From: DUQW01 sp050953825
GTDB lineage: Bacteria; Bacillota_I; Bacilli_A; Acholeplasmatales; Acholeplasmataceae
Assembly (NCBI GenBank): GCA_050953825.1
Contig: JBMNNF010000001.1
Location: 1 to 64,000, forward strand
Length of the DNA: 64,000 nucleotides
Direction of reading: 5' to 3'
This document shows, in pieces, positions 8,163 through 17,625 of the stretch (the stretch's first letter is position 1; each line of letters begins with the position of its first letter). The notes under the pieces are model-generated. The model saw only the letters and a program-made list of their open reading frames with translations. It did no database searches and was not told the origin of the DNA. A program made the position numbers and the translations under genes.

Positions 8163-9014
8163 ATGAAAAGATTATCAGTCAGTGAAATAGTATTTAAAAT
8201 AGTAGCATATGTTTTAGTTATCTTATTAGCGTTCTTCTCAGTGTTCCCACTTTTATATACGATTGCAGTAGCATTTTCTGGATTAGAAGCTTATAACTCT
8301 GGAACTATTACCTTCTATCCAAAACAATTTCAAGTTGATGCCTTTATGGAAGTAGTTCAAAGAAGAGAGTTATGGGCATCATATACTAATACACTATTCT
8401 TAACAATTTATGGAACTGCGTTTAGTATGCTTATTACCATTTTTGCTGCTTACGCTTTAACCAGAGCGAAGCTTCCTGGTCAAAGAGGATTAAACTTCAT
8501 GATTGTCTTTACCATGTGGTTTAGTGCTGGTTTAGTTCCTAGCTACAAAAACTATCAAATGTTAGGAGTTAACTCATTATGGATGTTCGTAATTGGGTTT
8601 GGAGCTCAAGCATTTAACATCATGCTCCTTAGAAATGCGTTTAATGGTGTTCCTAAGGAAATTGAAGAAGCGGCAAGAGTTGATGGTGCTAATGATTTGA
8701 AGATATTAACTTCAGTTTATATTCCAATGTCGAAATCAGCAATTGCCACAGTTACTTTATTTTATGCATTAAATAGATGGAATGGTTATTACTGGGCAGA
8801 AAAATTATTAATGGGTAAAAACCAACCGCTACAAACATTTTTAAGAAAGTTTTTAAAGGACGAAAGTATTTATGAATTAATTACTGAATCGTTCCATCCG
8901 GAATCAATGAGATTCGCAGTAATATTATTGGCTATTATACCTATCATCGCGGTCTATCCTTATTTGCAAAAATATTTTGCTAAAGGTGTTAATGTCGGTG
9001 GGGTAAAAGAATAA
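8163..9014 (+). CDS. Sugar ABC transporter permease, YtcP/LplC family
   Basis: Second permease subunit, 283 residues with six membrane segments. The EAA loop reads EEAARVDGANDLKILTSVYIP and the C-terminus ends in a GVNVGGVKE-type tail, typical of this family. It starts 13 bases after the LplB gene behind GGGGAGGAG, the strongest ribosome-binding site in the operon. Works as a heterodimer with the 7058 product. Confidence 0.92.
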   Translation: MKRLSVSEIVFKIVAYVLVILLAFFSVFPLLYTIAVAFSGLEAYNSGTITFYPKQFQVDAFMEVVQRRELWASYTNTLFLTIYGTAFSMLITIFAAYALTRAKLPGQRGLNFMIVFTMWFSAGLVPSYKNYQMLGVNSLWMFVIGFGAQAFNIMLLRNAFNGVPKEIEEAARVDGANDLKILTSVYIPMSKSAIATVTLFYALNRWNGYYWAEKLLMGKNQPLQTFLRKFLKDESIYELITESFHPESMRFAVILLAIIPIIAVYPYLQKYFAKGVNVGGVKE

Positions 9015-9047
9015 TAGAAGAAAGAAGAAAAGGAGAAAGGATAAAAA

Positions 9048-11060
9048 ATGAAAAATTTAAAAAGAATTTTCTTAGTTTTCACAGTTCTAGTTGCAGCTTT
9101 AGCTTTAGTTGCATGTAAAGACAAAAAAATCGATCTAGAACAACAAGTCGAACTTAATGCAGCAATTAACTTCGGCGGGAATAAGTTTATCTCATACTAC
9201 AAAGACACACCTTATGAAGGATTAAATGGGAAAACTTATACAAAGGGAGATTTATTACCAGTTTGGGAAGAAATTGGTAAAAATCTAAATATCAAATTTG
9301 TTGATAAGGGTTTTGAACTAGGTAAATCAAGTACTAATGCTCAATTCGACGATGCTAAAGTTGATGGCTTTAACGGAATTGATGTAATTAACTCAACAGG
9401 AGTTAGCATTACTGCTGAAAGACAACACTTTGTTGACTTAAAACCATACCTAGATGATGGTAAAATGCCTAACCTAAAGAGATTCTTAAAGGACAATCCA
9501 ACTTATCAAATGTATATGACCGCTGAAGATGGTGGAATTTATTATACTCCATATCTTGACGGAAACCAAGAACTTGAAAATGGATTCCTAATGAGAATTG
9601 ACTGGACAGAAAAAATCTTAAACACTACTGAAGCAGGAGATAGTACAAAAGCTCCAGGTTTGGCTAATACTACACCATTTAACCCAGCTAGTTTAAATAC
9701 TAACATTACAGTAGCTACAGCGGGAGCTAAAACTAGAAAAGTAAACATCAATTATGAGAAAAACATCATTACAATTCTTAAAGAATTAGGGGCAGATGCT
9801 ACAGGTGCTCAATACTTAGAAGCATTTAGAACCTATATGAAAAATTCTCGTGGTACTCAATATGAAAAATTAGCTGATGTATTTGTTGGTTATGATTCTG
9901 GTTACTTAACAGATGAATTAATTGCATTAATGGCTGTTGTTAAAGCTAACCCTCAATTATTAAGAGGAATTGACAATGTTGCAGTTTACTTCCCAAGAGA
10001 AGCAAGAGGTTCAAGAGTTAGAAACTTATTCCGTGGATTAGAAATGTATGGTGTTCGTGGTGCAGTTTCTAAAAATAACTGGTTATACATTGATAAAGAA
10101 GGTAAATTACATGATGCTAGATTTGAAGAATCAACTATTGATGCACTTAATAGATTAAATGGTTTATACAATGACCAATTAATTCTTCAAAACTTTGATA
10201 ACGCTGGTAACAACAAGAACTGGCGCGATGAGTTATTAAAAGACGCAAATGGATTCTTAATGTTTGATTACAACGCGACTCAAACTGCTCAAGCGATTAT
10301 TGATGCAGCGAAGACTAAAGATCCAAACTATCGTTTTGAATTCATTTTACCTCCAGTTGTTGACTGGCAAGGTGATGGTAAATATTTCCACTTTACTGAA
10401 TCAGTTAGAATGCTTAAGAATGAAGCGTGGGGTATTACTAAACAAGCGGCTAAGGATCCTGTTAAATTAGAAAGAGCCATCTACTTATTTGACTACTTAT
10501 ATGATCCAGAAGAAGGAGCTAACTTACATTTATTTGGACCAAAAGAATGGCGTTCAACCGAAACAGTTGAATACAAAGGTGAACAAATTCCTAAATTCAG
10601 TGAAGCAGCTATGGAACAAATGCGTACATTAGCTGGTGGTAATATGATTAACTACTTAAGAGACTATGTTGGTGCAACACAACCAATTGGTCATGTCAGA
10701 AGTTTAGGATTAGAACTACAAACTGTTTCTGATCAAGGTATGGCGGGATACAAGAGAGTTAGTAACGCAGCTGAAGCTAAAGTCTTGAGATTAATAGGTA
10801 TTTATAGTACTAAAGATAAATGGTATCAACCAGTACCAAACGTCTTCCCATTAACAACTGCTCAAGAAAACTTAATTAAAGAAGTTAAGCAAGCGTTTGA
10901 TACTTATTGGGGTGATAACGTCTTGTACACAATTGTTAAAGAAGGTATTAAAGGTGATCGTAGATCGGCTTATAATAACCTATTAGTCCACAATAATAAA
11001 AATTGGACTCAAGATTTCCTAGATTATTATCAAGAAGCTTTAGATGATCTAGGCAAATAA
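9048..11060 (+). CDS. Extracellular solute-binding lipoprotein for pectin oligosaccharides
   Basis: Captures the sugar and delivers it to the two permeases. A type-II signal peptide ends at the lipobox LVAC with Cys23 as lipid anchor, followed by a charged linker. At 670 residues it is larger than the usual 430-550 of the LplA/YtcQ group, which fits a long oligosaccharide ligand. It follows the permeases by 34 bases with AAGGAGAAAGG upstream. Substrate is inferred from the flanking GH105 and GH28 genes. Confidence 0.88.
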   Translation: MKNLKRIFLVFTVLVAALALVACKDKKIDLEQQVELNAAINFGGNKFISYYKDTPYEGLNGKTYTKGDLLPVWEEIGKNLNIKFVDKGFELGKSSTNAQFDDAKVDGFNGIDVINSTGVSITAERQHFVDLKPYLDDGKMPNLKRFLKDNPTYQMYMTAEDGGIYYTPYLDGNQELENGFLMRIDWTEKILNTTEAGDSTKAPGLANTTPFNPASLNTNITVATAGAKTRKVNINYEKNIITILKELGADATGAQYLEAFRTYMKNSRGTQYEKLADVFVGYDSGYLTDELIALMAVVKANPQLLRGIDNVAVYFPREARGSRVRNLFRGLEMYGVRGAVSKNNWLYIDKEGKLHDARFEESTIDALNRLNGLYNDQLILQNFDNAGNNKNWRDELLKDANGFLMFDYNATQTAQAIIDAAKTKDPNYRFEFILPPVVDWQGDGKYFHFTESVRMLKNEAWGITKQAAKDPVKLERAIYLFDYLYDPEEGANLHLFGPKEWRSTETVEYKGEQIPKFSEAAMEQMRTLAGGNMINYLRDYVGATQPIGHVRSLGLELQTVSDQGMAGYKRVSNAAEAKVLRLIGIYSTKDKWYQPVPNVFPLTTAQENLIKEVKQAFDTYWGDNVLYTIVKEGIKGDRRSAYNNLLVHNNKNWTQDFLDYYQEALDDLGK

Positions 11061-11088
11061 AAACGAGGTTTTAAAAAAATAATCAGTT

Positions 11089-11115
11089 TAGGAAGTGCCT
11101 TTTTGGCACTTCCTA
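11089..11115 (+). terminator. Intercistronic hairpin after the solute-binding protein gene
   Basis: TAGGAAGTGCC pairs perfectly with GGCACTTCCTA around a TTTTT loop, 28 bases after the stop. No long T run follows. Such hairpins behind binding-protein genes commonly protect the upstream mRNA and reduce read-through, giving more binding protein than ATPase. Confidence 0.65.
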
Positions 11116-11143
11116 GACAATTTTAAAAAAAGAGGCGATAAAA

Positions 11144-11713
11144 ATGAAAACAAAGAAACAAATATTTATTCCAGTTTTGGTATTACTGGTATTAATATTA
11201 ATCTATGCGTTAGGTTTTAGTAGTAACGTTGCATATACGAATAAAGATTTCATTCTTTCAAGAAGTGATTATGCAATGGCTGATTTTAATGCAAAATCTC
11301 AAAAAATGAACAACTTACTATTTTATTACACCATTGTGTTATTTTTAATGCTGCTAGCGGTATATGCTGTTCAAAGTCATAAAAGAACTAAATATTTGCT
11401 ATCAAATGTTATTACAATTAGCATCTTATCAGCTGGAATGGTTGGGTTTGCATTAATCAATTTTATTAAATTACCAGGTTTTATCGCTGAATACAACAAA
11501 ATTTTAACTGATCATCCTGAGCAAATTGAAATAAGTCAACGCATTAGTAGTTTAATTCCGACTAAAGGAATGTATTATTTCGGCTTAGTATTATCAGTCG
11601 TATCATTACTATATGCGATATTGATGATTATTTTATTAATTTTAAAAATGAAACATCAAAAAGAATATATTGCAAAGAGAAACGAGGTGTTAGCCAATGC
11701 CAAAGAGGTATGA
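11144..11713 (+). CDS. Unrecognised membrane protein, about 4 segments
   Basis: 189 residues. A membrane segment at about 7-24 is followed by a roughly 30-residue outside loop, then segments near 58-78, 89-109 and 143-165, and a basic C-terminus. No family recognised. Ribosome-binding site AGAGGCG. It overlaps the next gene by 17 bases and lies between the binding protein and the ATPase of the importer, so a role tied to the transporter is plausible but not shown. Confidence 0.75.
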   Translation: MKTKKQIFIPVLVLLVLILIYALGFSSNVAYTNKDFILSRSDYAMADFNAKSQKMNNLLFYYTIVLFLMLLAVYAVQSHKRTKYLLSNVITISILSAGMVGFALINFIKLPGFIAEYNKILTDHPEQIEISQRISSLIPTKGMYYFGLVLSVVSLLYAILMIILLILKMKHQKEYIAKRNEVLANAKEV

Positions 11714-12203
11714 AAAATTACGCTATCAACCAAATCGTGTTTCCCAATGGTTAATTATGGGGGGCATGATATTTATGGTGATTGCGTTATTTAGTGTAAT
11801 TAATGTTTATCGTTATACCACACTAACTACAGCAGGAATCATTTTACCAAATATTTGGGTTGGAATTGAAATTTTAGTAGCGATATTTGTTATGTTAATA
11901 TCATTTCTTTTAGGAGAAAAATATAAGACATACGATAAATCATGGCACTGGGTTGGATTCGCTTTAACAGCCTATTCACTAATTAAAATATTTATTTTCC
12001 CAATTATTTTATATAATAAATTTTTAGACATGATTGCAGATGGTGAAATTATCAAATATAAACCAAAACAATGGCTAGCACTAGTTATTATCTGTTTAGT
12101 TGTCTCTGCAGCATTGTACCTTGCAGGAACACTTTTGAGTATTAAAAAAACTGGCCAACTAGGCAAATATTATGAGGAGTTGAGTTTGGAAGATGAAGAA
12201 TAA
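11697..12203 (+). CDS. Unrecognised membrane protein, 4 segments
   Basis: 168 residues, four membrane segments (near 18-38, 52-70, 86-108, 125-148) and an acidic tail ending LSLEDEE. Starts with PKRYEKLRYQPNRVSQW, a basic cytosolic stretch. Its plan (basic start, four segments, charged tail) resembles the 11144, 13350 and 14048 products, which may be diverged members of one group; this is an impression, not an alignment. Overlaps the ATPase gene by 11 bases. Confidence 0.75.
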   Translation: MPKRYEKLRYQPNRVSQWLIMGGMIFMVIALFSVINVYRYTTLTTAGIILPNIWVGIEILVAIFVMLISFLLGEKYKTYDKSWHWVGFALTAYSLIKIFIFPIILYNKFLDMIADGEIIKYKPKQWLALVIICLVVSAALYLAGTLLSIKKTGQLGKYYEELSLEDEE

Positions 12204-13353
12204 TTTAGAAACGAACTTAATAAAAGATGTTGTCTCTGAAGCTGGTGATTTGATATTTAAAAATGTCGGTAAGGTATATCCAAATGGTTTTGAGGCGGTT
12301 AAAGATTTCAACTTAGAAGTTAAACCAAGTGAACTAATTGTCTTAGTTGGACCTTCTGGATGTGGTAAATCAACAGCGATTAGAATGATTGCTGGACTAG
12401 AAGAAATTACTAGCGGCGAATTAATTTCTAATGGAAGAGTCTTAAACAATGTTGCACCAAAAGATCGAGATATTGCAATGGTATTCCAAAACTACGCGCT
12501 TTATGCCCATATGACGGTTTATCATAATATGGCATTTAGTTTAATGATTAGACGAGAAAACGAAGATGTAATTCATGAGAAAGTCATGAAGGCAGCTCGA
12601 ATTTTAGGATTAGAACCTTACTTAAATAGAAGACCAGCTCAATTATCTGGTGGACAACGTCAAAGAGTAGCGATTGGAAGAGCTATCGTGAGAAGTCCAA
12701 GAGTTTTCTTATTAGATGAACCATTATCTAACTTAGATGCTAAATTACGTGGTCAAATGCGTAAAGAGTTGAAACAACTTCAAACGTCACTACAAGCCAC
12801 AATGATTTATGTAACTCACGACCAAATTGAAGCGGTTACTATGGCCGATCGCATTGTGATTATGGATAAAGGGGTCATTCAACAAGTGGGAACACCGGTT
12901 GAAGTTTATACTGACCCAAGTAACTTATTTGTGGCAAACTTCATTGGAACACCACCAATGAATGTCTTTAAAGTCAGAATTAATGAAAAGGGTAAAGTTG
13001 TTTTAATTGATCATCAAAACGAATCGCGACAAACAATTATTAATGTTGAAAAACACCCAGCTTATGAAACCCTATTAAATAATTATTGTGGTAAAACCGT
13101 ATATTTAGGAGTTAGACCAGAAAATATTGAAATTCACAGACTAAAAGATAAAAGATCTCCTTATCGTACAGTTATTGATACTTACGAATTACTAGGTTCA
13201 GAATCATTAATTCACTTTAAGATTGATAAACAAAGCGTTGTCGCTAAAATTAAAGATCATGAAAGATTAAATACTTTTGATGAAGTACAATTTGAGTTTT
13301 TGGTAGAACATATGTATTTCTTTGATGAGGAAAGTGAGAAGAGAATAAGATGA
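12193..13353 (+). CDS. Sugar ABC transporter ATPase, MsmX/UgpC/MalK family
   Basis: Energises the importer from the cytosolic face. Walker A GPSGCGKST, Q-loop VFQNYALYAHMTV, signature LSGGQRQRVA, Walker B VFLLDEPLSNLDAK and the switch His in YVTHDQIEA are all present. A C-terminal OB/TOBE regulatory domain follows, with LGVRPENIEIH. An extra 20 or so residues precede the usual start of the family; an inner TTG near 12250 is possible, but ATG 12193 is kept. Overlaps neighbours on both sides. Close paralogue at 19751. Confidence 0.93.
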   Translation: MKNNLETNLIKDVVSEAGDLIFKNVGKVYPNGFEAVKDFNLEVKPSELIVLVGPSGCGKSTAIRMIAGLEEITSGELISNGRVLNNVAPKDRDIAMVFQNYALYAHMTVYHNMAFSLMIRRENEDVIHEKVMKAARILGLEPYLNRRPAQLSGGQRQRVAIGRAIVRSPRVFLLDEPLSNLDAKLRGQMRKELKQLQTSLQATMIYVTHDQIEAVTMADRIVIMDKGVIQQVGTPVEVYTDPSNLFVANFIGTPPMNVFKVRINEKGKVVLIDHQNESRQTIINVEKHPAYETLLNNYCGKTVYLGVRPENIEIHRLKDKRSPYRTVIDTYELLGSESLIHFKIDKQSVVAKIKDHERLNTFDEVQFEFLVEHMYFFDEESEKRIR

Positions 13354-14051
13354 AAAAATTATGGAGTAAATTAAAAACATATTATTCATATAATAAGTAT
13401 CGCTTACCAATAATATTTAGTCTTATTGGAATGTTTCTCTTAACAGCATTTCCAGGCCTACATTATGAGTATTGGTATGAAAAGGATTCAAAGTTTAATG
13501 CTATTTCAGTATTTTTAATCATGATATTAGCAGTTTTACAATTGGTAAATGCGATTAACCTTAGTGCAAAAAAAGATAAGAAAACTGAATACATATTTAC
13601 CATATTATTCACGGTTTTTAACGTAATAATTGGATTTTTTGCGTATTTATATATAAGTCCTTATTTTGATGGATGGAATTCTAAATACTTTAAATCAATT
13701 TTCGTCATCTTACTTGGAATCGTCTTCTTTATAATTGCTAATGTGTTCGCATTTATTTATTTAGGGTATGATACTAAAGCTTCACTTAATGAAATTATCG
13801 CCCAGTTAAATGCTGAAGACGAGGAAGCAATAGATGATAATCAAGAAGTTGAATTACCAGAAGAAGTAACTGTAGAAAATACACCAAAACCTGAAAAGTT
13901 AGAAACTCAGCCGTTAACTAAACTAGAGTTAGAAGCTAAAACGGTAGCTGAATTAAAAGAATTAGCCAAAGAAAACAATTTAACTGGCTATTCTACACTG
14001 AAAAAAACTGAATTAGTAGATCTTCTTGTTAGAGAAAAAGTTAGAGGATGA
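13350..14051 (+). CDS. Four-segment membrane protein with a Rho_N/SAP-like C-terminal domain
   Basis: 233 residues. Four membrane segments (about 19-36, 46-64, 76-96, 112-133) are followed by an acidic Pro/Glu linker (about 145-190). The last 40 residues read AKTVAELKELAKENNLTGY then TLKKTELVDLL, the helix-extended-helix pattern of Rho_N/SAP/HeH domains, which often bind nucleic acid. No homologue named. Its ATG overlaps the TGA of the ATPase gene, so the two are translationally coupled. What a nucleic-acid-type domain does on a sugar-transport membrane protein is unknown; protein binding is an alternative. Confidence 0.75.
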   Translation: MKKLWSKLKTYYSYNKYRLPIIFSLIGMFLLTAFPGLHYEYWYEKDSKFNAISVFLIMILAVLQLVNAINLSAKKDKKTEYIFTILFTVFNVIIGFFAYLYISPYFDGWNSKYFKSIFVILLGIVFFIIANVFAFIYLGYDTKASLNEIIAQLNAEDEEAIDDNQEVELPEEVTVENTPKPEKLETQPLTKLELEAKTVAELKELAKENNLTGYSTLKKTELVDLLVREKVRG

Positions 14052-14584
14052 GCAAAAACAACAAAGATTTAAAACCTTATAAAACTAATAAAATATCAAA
14101 TTGGCCGACCGGACTGAAAGTATTTTTACTGAAAGCTTGGACTGCTGGTATGGTATTTTATTTTATGTTTATGAGTTTAGCAGTGTTCAAAGCTTTACAA
14201 AACCCAATTGATCGTTGGGTAATTGTAACGCTGGTCATGATTTTACTAAATGAATATTTAATTAACGGCTTAATTAAAAGTATGGAACAAGATTACATTA
14301 TCCGTAATAAACATGCGATGTTTATTAAAGGAAAATGGTCGATTGTCTTTAATATCTTTTATATATTTTTAGTGATGGTTATCACTGTGGTTGTTGGTGG
14401 TATTTTCATTGGATGGGGAATTTCACTATCTAAATTATTTATGCCAGGAGAAGCGGCAACTTGGGAACCATTTACCTTTGGGTTAATTTATTATGCCGTT
14501 GATACATTTTTAGTTTTCTTTGTTTGGCAAATTAAAAAGATTATAAGAGAAAAAAAGGAAGGGGATAAAAATGAAGTTCAATAA
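14048..14584 (+). CDS. Unrecognised membrane protein, 4 segments
   Basis: 178 residues with a basic N-terminus, hydrophobic segments near 26-46, 54-72, 98-121 and 135-155, and a charged KKIIREKKEGDKNE tail. No family recognised. ATG overlaps the previous TGA and the gene overlaps the GH28 gene by 14 bases, so it belongs to the same tight operon. Confidence 0.72.
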   Translation: MSKNNKDLKPYKTNKISNWPTGLKVFLLKAWTAGMVFYFMFMSLAVFKALQNPIDRWVIVTLVMILLNEYLINGLIKSMEQDYIIRNKHAMFIKGKWSIVFNIFYIFLVMVITVVVGGIFIGWGISLSKLFMPGEAATWEPFTFGLIYYAVDTFLVFFVWQIKKIIREKKEGDKNEVQ

Positions 14585-16121
14585 ATTATTTATTTCAACA
14601 AGAAGTGCTAGTTTTGAATTAGATAATCAAGACATTTATTATGCAAAAGAAAAGTTTAATGTTTATTTAAATAATAAACTAGTTAAGGAAAATGTTAAGA
14701 CTAATGTTTTCTCATTATATAATTTAAAACCTAATACTAAATATCAAGTTAGAGTGAATAATTACACTTTGGAAATAGAAACGCAGTTTGAATCAACAGC
14801 TGTTAACGTTAAAGATTTTGGCGCTAAAGGTGATGGTAAAACCGATGATACTTATTCAATTCAAGCCGCTATTAGTAGTGCTCCCAATGATGCGACTGTT
14901 GTAATACCTAAAGGAACATATTATATTTCGCCAATATTTTTAAAAAGTAATATTACCATTGAGTTACAAAAAGGAGCGACTTTATTAGGAAATGTTGATC
15001 GAAAAAATTACCCAATTATTCCTCCTTATCTATATACAAATGATGGTAAAAGATTAGATATCGGTAGTTGGGAAGGAGTTCCTCAAGATATTTTTGCCAC
15101 GATTATTACTGGTATTTTTGTTGAAAATGTTAATATTATTGGTGAGGGTGTAATTGACGCTAACGCTCAAAATTCTGATTGGTGGAAATACCCAGTGGAA
15201 AAAATTGGTGGAGCTTTCCGTCCGCGAGGTATTTATTTAAATAGATGTAAGAATGTTGGTCTTCATGGTATATCAGTTAAAAATACACCATCATGGAATA
15301 TCCATCCAATTTATTGTAAGGATGTCAATATTATTGATTTATATTTAGAAAGCGATAAAGATTCACCAAATACTGATGGGTGTAATCCAGAGTCATGTGA
15401 CGGCATTAACATTATTGGCGTTAATTTCTCGGTTGGTGATGATTGTATCGCAATTAAGAGTGGTAAAAAACACGAAGGAATGAATCCACCAGTACCGTGT
15501 AATAACCTTAATATTAGAAATTGTCATATGGCATACGGACACGGTGCGGTTGTCTTAGGTAGTGAAATTAGTGGGGGAATTACTAATTTAAATGTTACTA
15601 GATGTTATTTTGAACATACTGATCGTGGTTTAAGAATTAAGACAAGACGTGGTAGAGGTCGTTCGTCGGTAATTGATAATGTAGTTTTTGATAACATTTA
15701 TATGGATCACGTTTTATCGCCATTAACTATTAATATGTTTTATAATTGCGTTGATCCAGATAAGCATAGCGAATATGTATGGTCAAAAGAGAAATTACCA
15801 ATTGATGAAAATACGCCGTATTTAGGTAATTTCACGTTTAAAAACATCGTCTGTGATAACGTTCAAGTGGCATCATCATATTTCTATGGTTTACCTGAAG
15901 AATCAATCAAAAGTGTTACAATAGAAAATGTCGTATTTAATATTAAAAAAGAAGGTGCCGTAAGCGGCGAACCGGTAATGATGGAGTTTATTGAAACGAT
16001 GACTCAACAAGGAATTATCGCTCATAATGTTGATAAATTAGTTATTAAAAATACTAAAATCAACGATCAAGTTGGTGAACCAATCGTTACCTCTGGAGTT
16101 AAGGAATTTGTTTTAAAGTAA
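14571..16121 (+). CDS. GH28 polygalacturonase/exo-galacturonosidase, cytosolic
   Basis: Hydrolyses alpha-1,4-galacturonan; here probably trims imported oligosaccharides because no signal peptide is present. Residues about 1-75 form an Fn3-like strand-rich domain (ending LKPNTKYQVRV). The beta-helix begins at VNVKDFGAKGDGKTDDT. All four GH28 motifs are present: NTDG (267-270), GDDCIAIKSG (289-298, both catalytic Asp), GHGAVVLGSE (His324) and RGLRIKTRRG (Arg355, Lys357). 516 residues, normal for the exo-acting YeeS/PehX-like group. Ribosome-binding site GGAAGGGG. Last gene of the operon. Confidence 0.93.
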   Translation: MKFNKLFISTRSASFELDNQDIYYAKEKFNVYLNNKLVKENVKTNVFSLYNLKPNTKYQVRVNNYTLEIETQFESTAVNVKDFGAKGDGKTDDTYSIQAAISSAPNDATVVIPKGTYYISPIFLKSNITIELQKGATLLGNVDRKNYPIIPPYLYTNDGKRLDIGSWEGVPQDIFATIITGIFVENVNIIGEGVIDANAQNSDWWKYPVEKIGGAFRPRGIYLNRCKNVGLHGISVKNTPSWNIHPIYCKDVNIIDLYLESDKDSPNTDGCNPESCDGINIIGVNFSVGDDCIAIKSGKKHEGMNPPVPCNNLNIRNCHMAYGHGAVVLGSEISGGITNLNVTRCYFEHTDRGLRIKTRRGRGRSSVIDNVVFDNIYMDHVLSPLTINMFYNCVDPDKHSEYVWSKEKLPIDENTPYLGNFTFKNIVCDNVQVASSYFYGLPEESIKSVTIENVVFNIKKEGAVSGEPVMMEFIETMTQQGIIAHNVDKLVIKNTKINDQVGEPIVTSGVKEFVLK

Positions 16122-16126
16122 TTTGG

Positions 16127-16156
16127 TAATAGCATAGATCGTTGTCTATGCTATTA
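16127..16156 (+). terminator. Hairpin at the end of the pectin operon
   Basis: TAATAGCATAGA pairs exactly with TCTATGCTATTA around a six-base loop, six bases after the GH28 stop. No T run follows, so termination is likely but could be partial, allowing some read-through into the MATE gene. Confidence 0.6.
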
Positions 16157-16191
16157 TCATAAAGAAATATATTTATAGGGGAATGATTTTT

Positions 16192-17625
16192 ATGGACATT
16201 TCAATTAAGGAACAAAAACGTCGTGATTCAATATTGAATGATTCACTTTGGAAAGTGTTTCTCGCAATACTGATTCCGATTGCAATGTATAATTTTTTAA
16301 TATACTTATTCGGTGTCTTTGATTTAAAAATTATTTCAATGTTTCCCAACGACCCCAAAGATTCAGTAGCATTCTTTGACGAAATCAAAAATGCGATATC
16401 AGCTTTCGGAACCGGATTTGCTACTGGAGGTGCTGTTATAGTAGCTAATCTTTATGGCAAAGGTGATATTAGAGAAGCGAGAAGAAATGCTGGAGTTGTT
16501 TTAATTCTAACATTGATTATTAGTGCTGTTATTATTACAGTGACTGTTTTGGGAGTAATACCGATTTTAAAAGCGTTAAACTTCAATAGAAACATTATTG
16601 CTGAAGGACAAGTATATTTTTATATCCAAATCTCAACTACCGCTTTAAATGCGATTAACGTCGTTTTTATTGGTTTAGAAAGAGCCAAGAAAAATACTAA
16701 AACAATTATTATTATGAATATTTCAATTGCGGTAATTAAAGTTGTTTTAACGTTAGTATTCGTATTTGGATTTGGTTTGAATTCGATTGAATGGATTGCT
16801 ATGACAACCTTACTAGCTCAACTGTCACTAACGGTGTTTGTCGTTTTCCAAATGTTTAATAAGAAAAATATCTTCAAAATTGATTTAAAAGATTTGTCAT
16901 TTAACAAGAAGTACGTTAAAGATATGATCAAAATTTCAATTCCAATAGTTTTAGGAAGATTTACTTTTAGTTTTGGTAAGGTTATCGTCAACTATTTTGC
17001 GACAGTTTATTATGGTGCGGCTTCACTAGCGGCATTATCAATTACTTACAAAGCTAACTTAGGATTTGGGGCAATTGCCTCTACTACTGAAGAAGCGTCA
17101 GCGACAATTATTTCACAAAATGTCGGCAATAAAAACCCAAAACGAGCTTTTAGAACTGTTTGGATAGCCTTTATTTATACTTTAATATTAACAGTAATTG
17201 GTGTTGTTTTGATTACTTTATTAGCTGATTATGCAGTAAAATTTTTTATCGCTAAACCAGCAGTTGGGGCTTCAGCCGTAATTTGGGATGAATATTATAT
17301 GAAAATTGAATTAGCAAAAAACTTATTAATGACTGAAAGATTTTCGATGATGTTTTCCGCATTTGTCGGAGTGTTTTTAGGTGGATTCTTTGGTTTTAAG
17401 ATTACTAAACTTTCGTATATTGCTAATGCGATTAGAATTTTTATATTTAGAATTCCTATTTTAATTTTGCTACATCATTTTTCAGCTAATCCTAATTATA
17501 TTAATATTGGAAAAACGATGGTTTTAAGTAACTTATTTACGGCAATATCGGTTATGGTTATGTTTATGATTTTTTACTTTAAACATAAAGCTAATAACTT
17601 TGCCCACTATTTAGAAATTGTATGA
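16192..17625 (+). CDS. MATE-family cation-driven exporter
   Basis: A multidrug/solute exporter of the membrane, about 477 residues with twelve predicted segments in two halves. N-terminal landmark SLWKVFLAILIPIAMYNFL, and ATTEEASATIISQNVGNKN at the start of the second half, the usual MATE repeat. ATG 16192 is chosen over ATG 16183 because TAGGGGAA lies 9-10 bases before it but overlaps the other. Substrate cannot be told. It follows the pectin operon after a hairpin and overlaps the next gene by 4 bases. Confidence 0.85.
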   Translation: MDISIKEQKRRDSILNDSLWKVFLAILIPIAMYNFLIYLFGVFDLKIISMFPNDPKDSVAFFDEIKNAISAFGTGFATGGAVIVANLYGKGDIREARRNAGVVLILTLIISAVIITVTVLGVIPILKALNFNRNIIAEGQVYFYIQISTTALNAINVVFIGLERAKKNTKTIIIMNISIAVIKVVLTLVFVFGFGLNSIEWIAMTTLLAQLSLTVFVVFQMFNKKNIFKIDLKDLSFNKKYVKDMIKISIPIVLGRFTFSFGKVIVNYFATVYYGAASLAALSITYKANLGFGAIASTTEEASATIISQNVGNKNPKRAFRTVWIAFIYTLILTVIGVVLITLLADYAVKFFIAKPAVGASAVIWDEYYMKIELAKNLLMTERFSMMFSAFVGVFLGGFFGFKITKLSYIANAIRIFIFRIPILILLHHFSANPNYINIGKTMVLSNLFTAISVMVMFMIFYFKHKANNFAHYLEIV

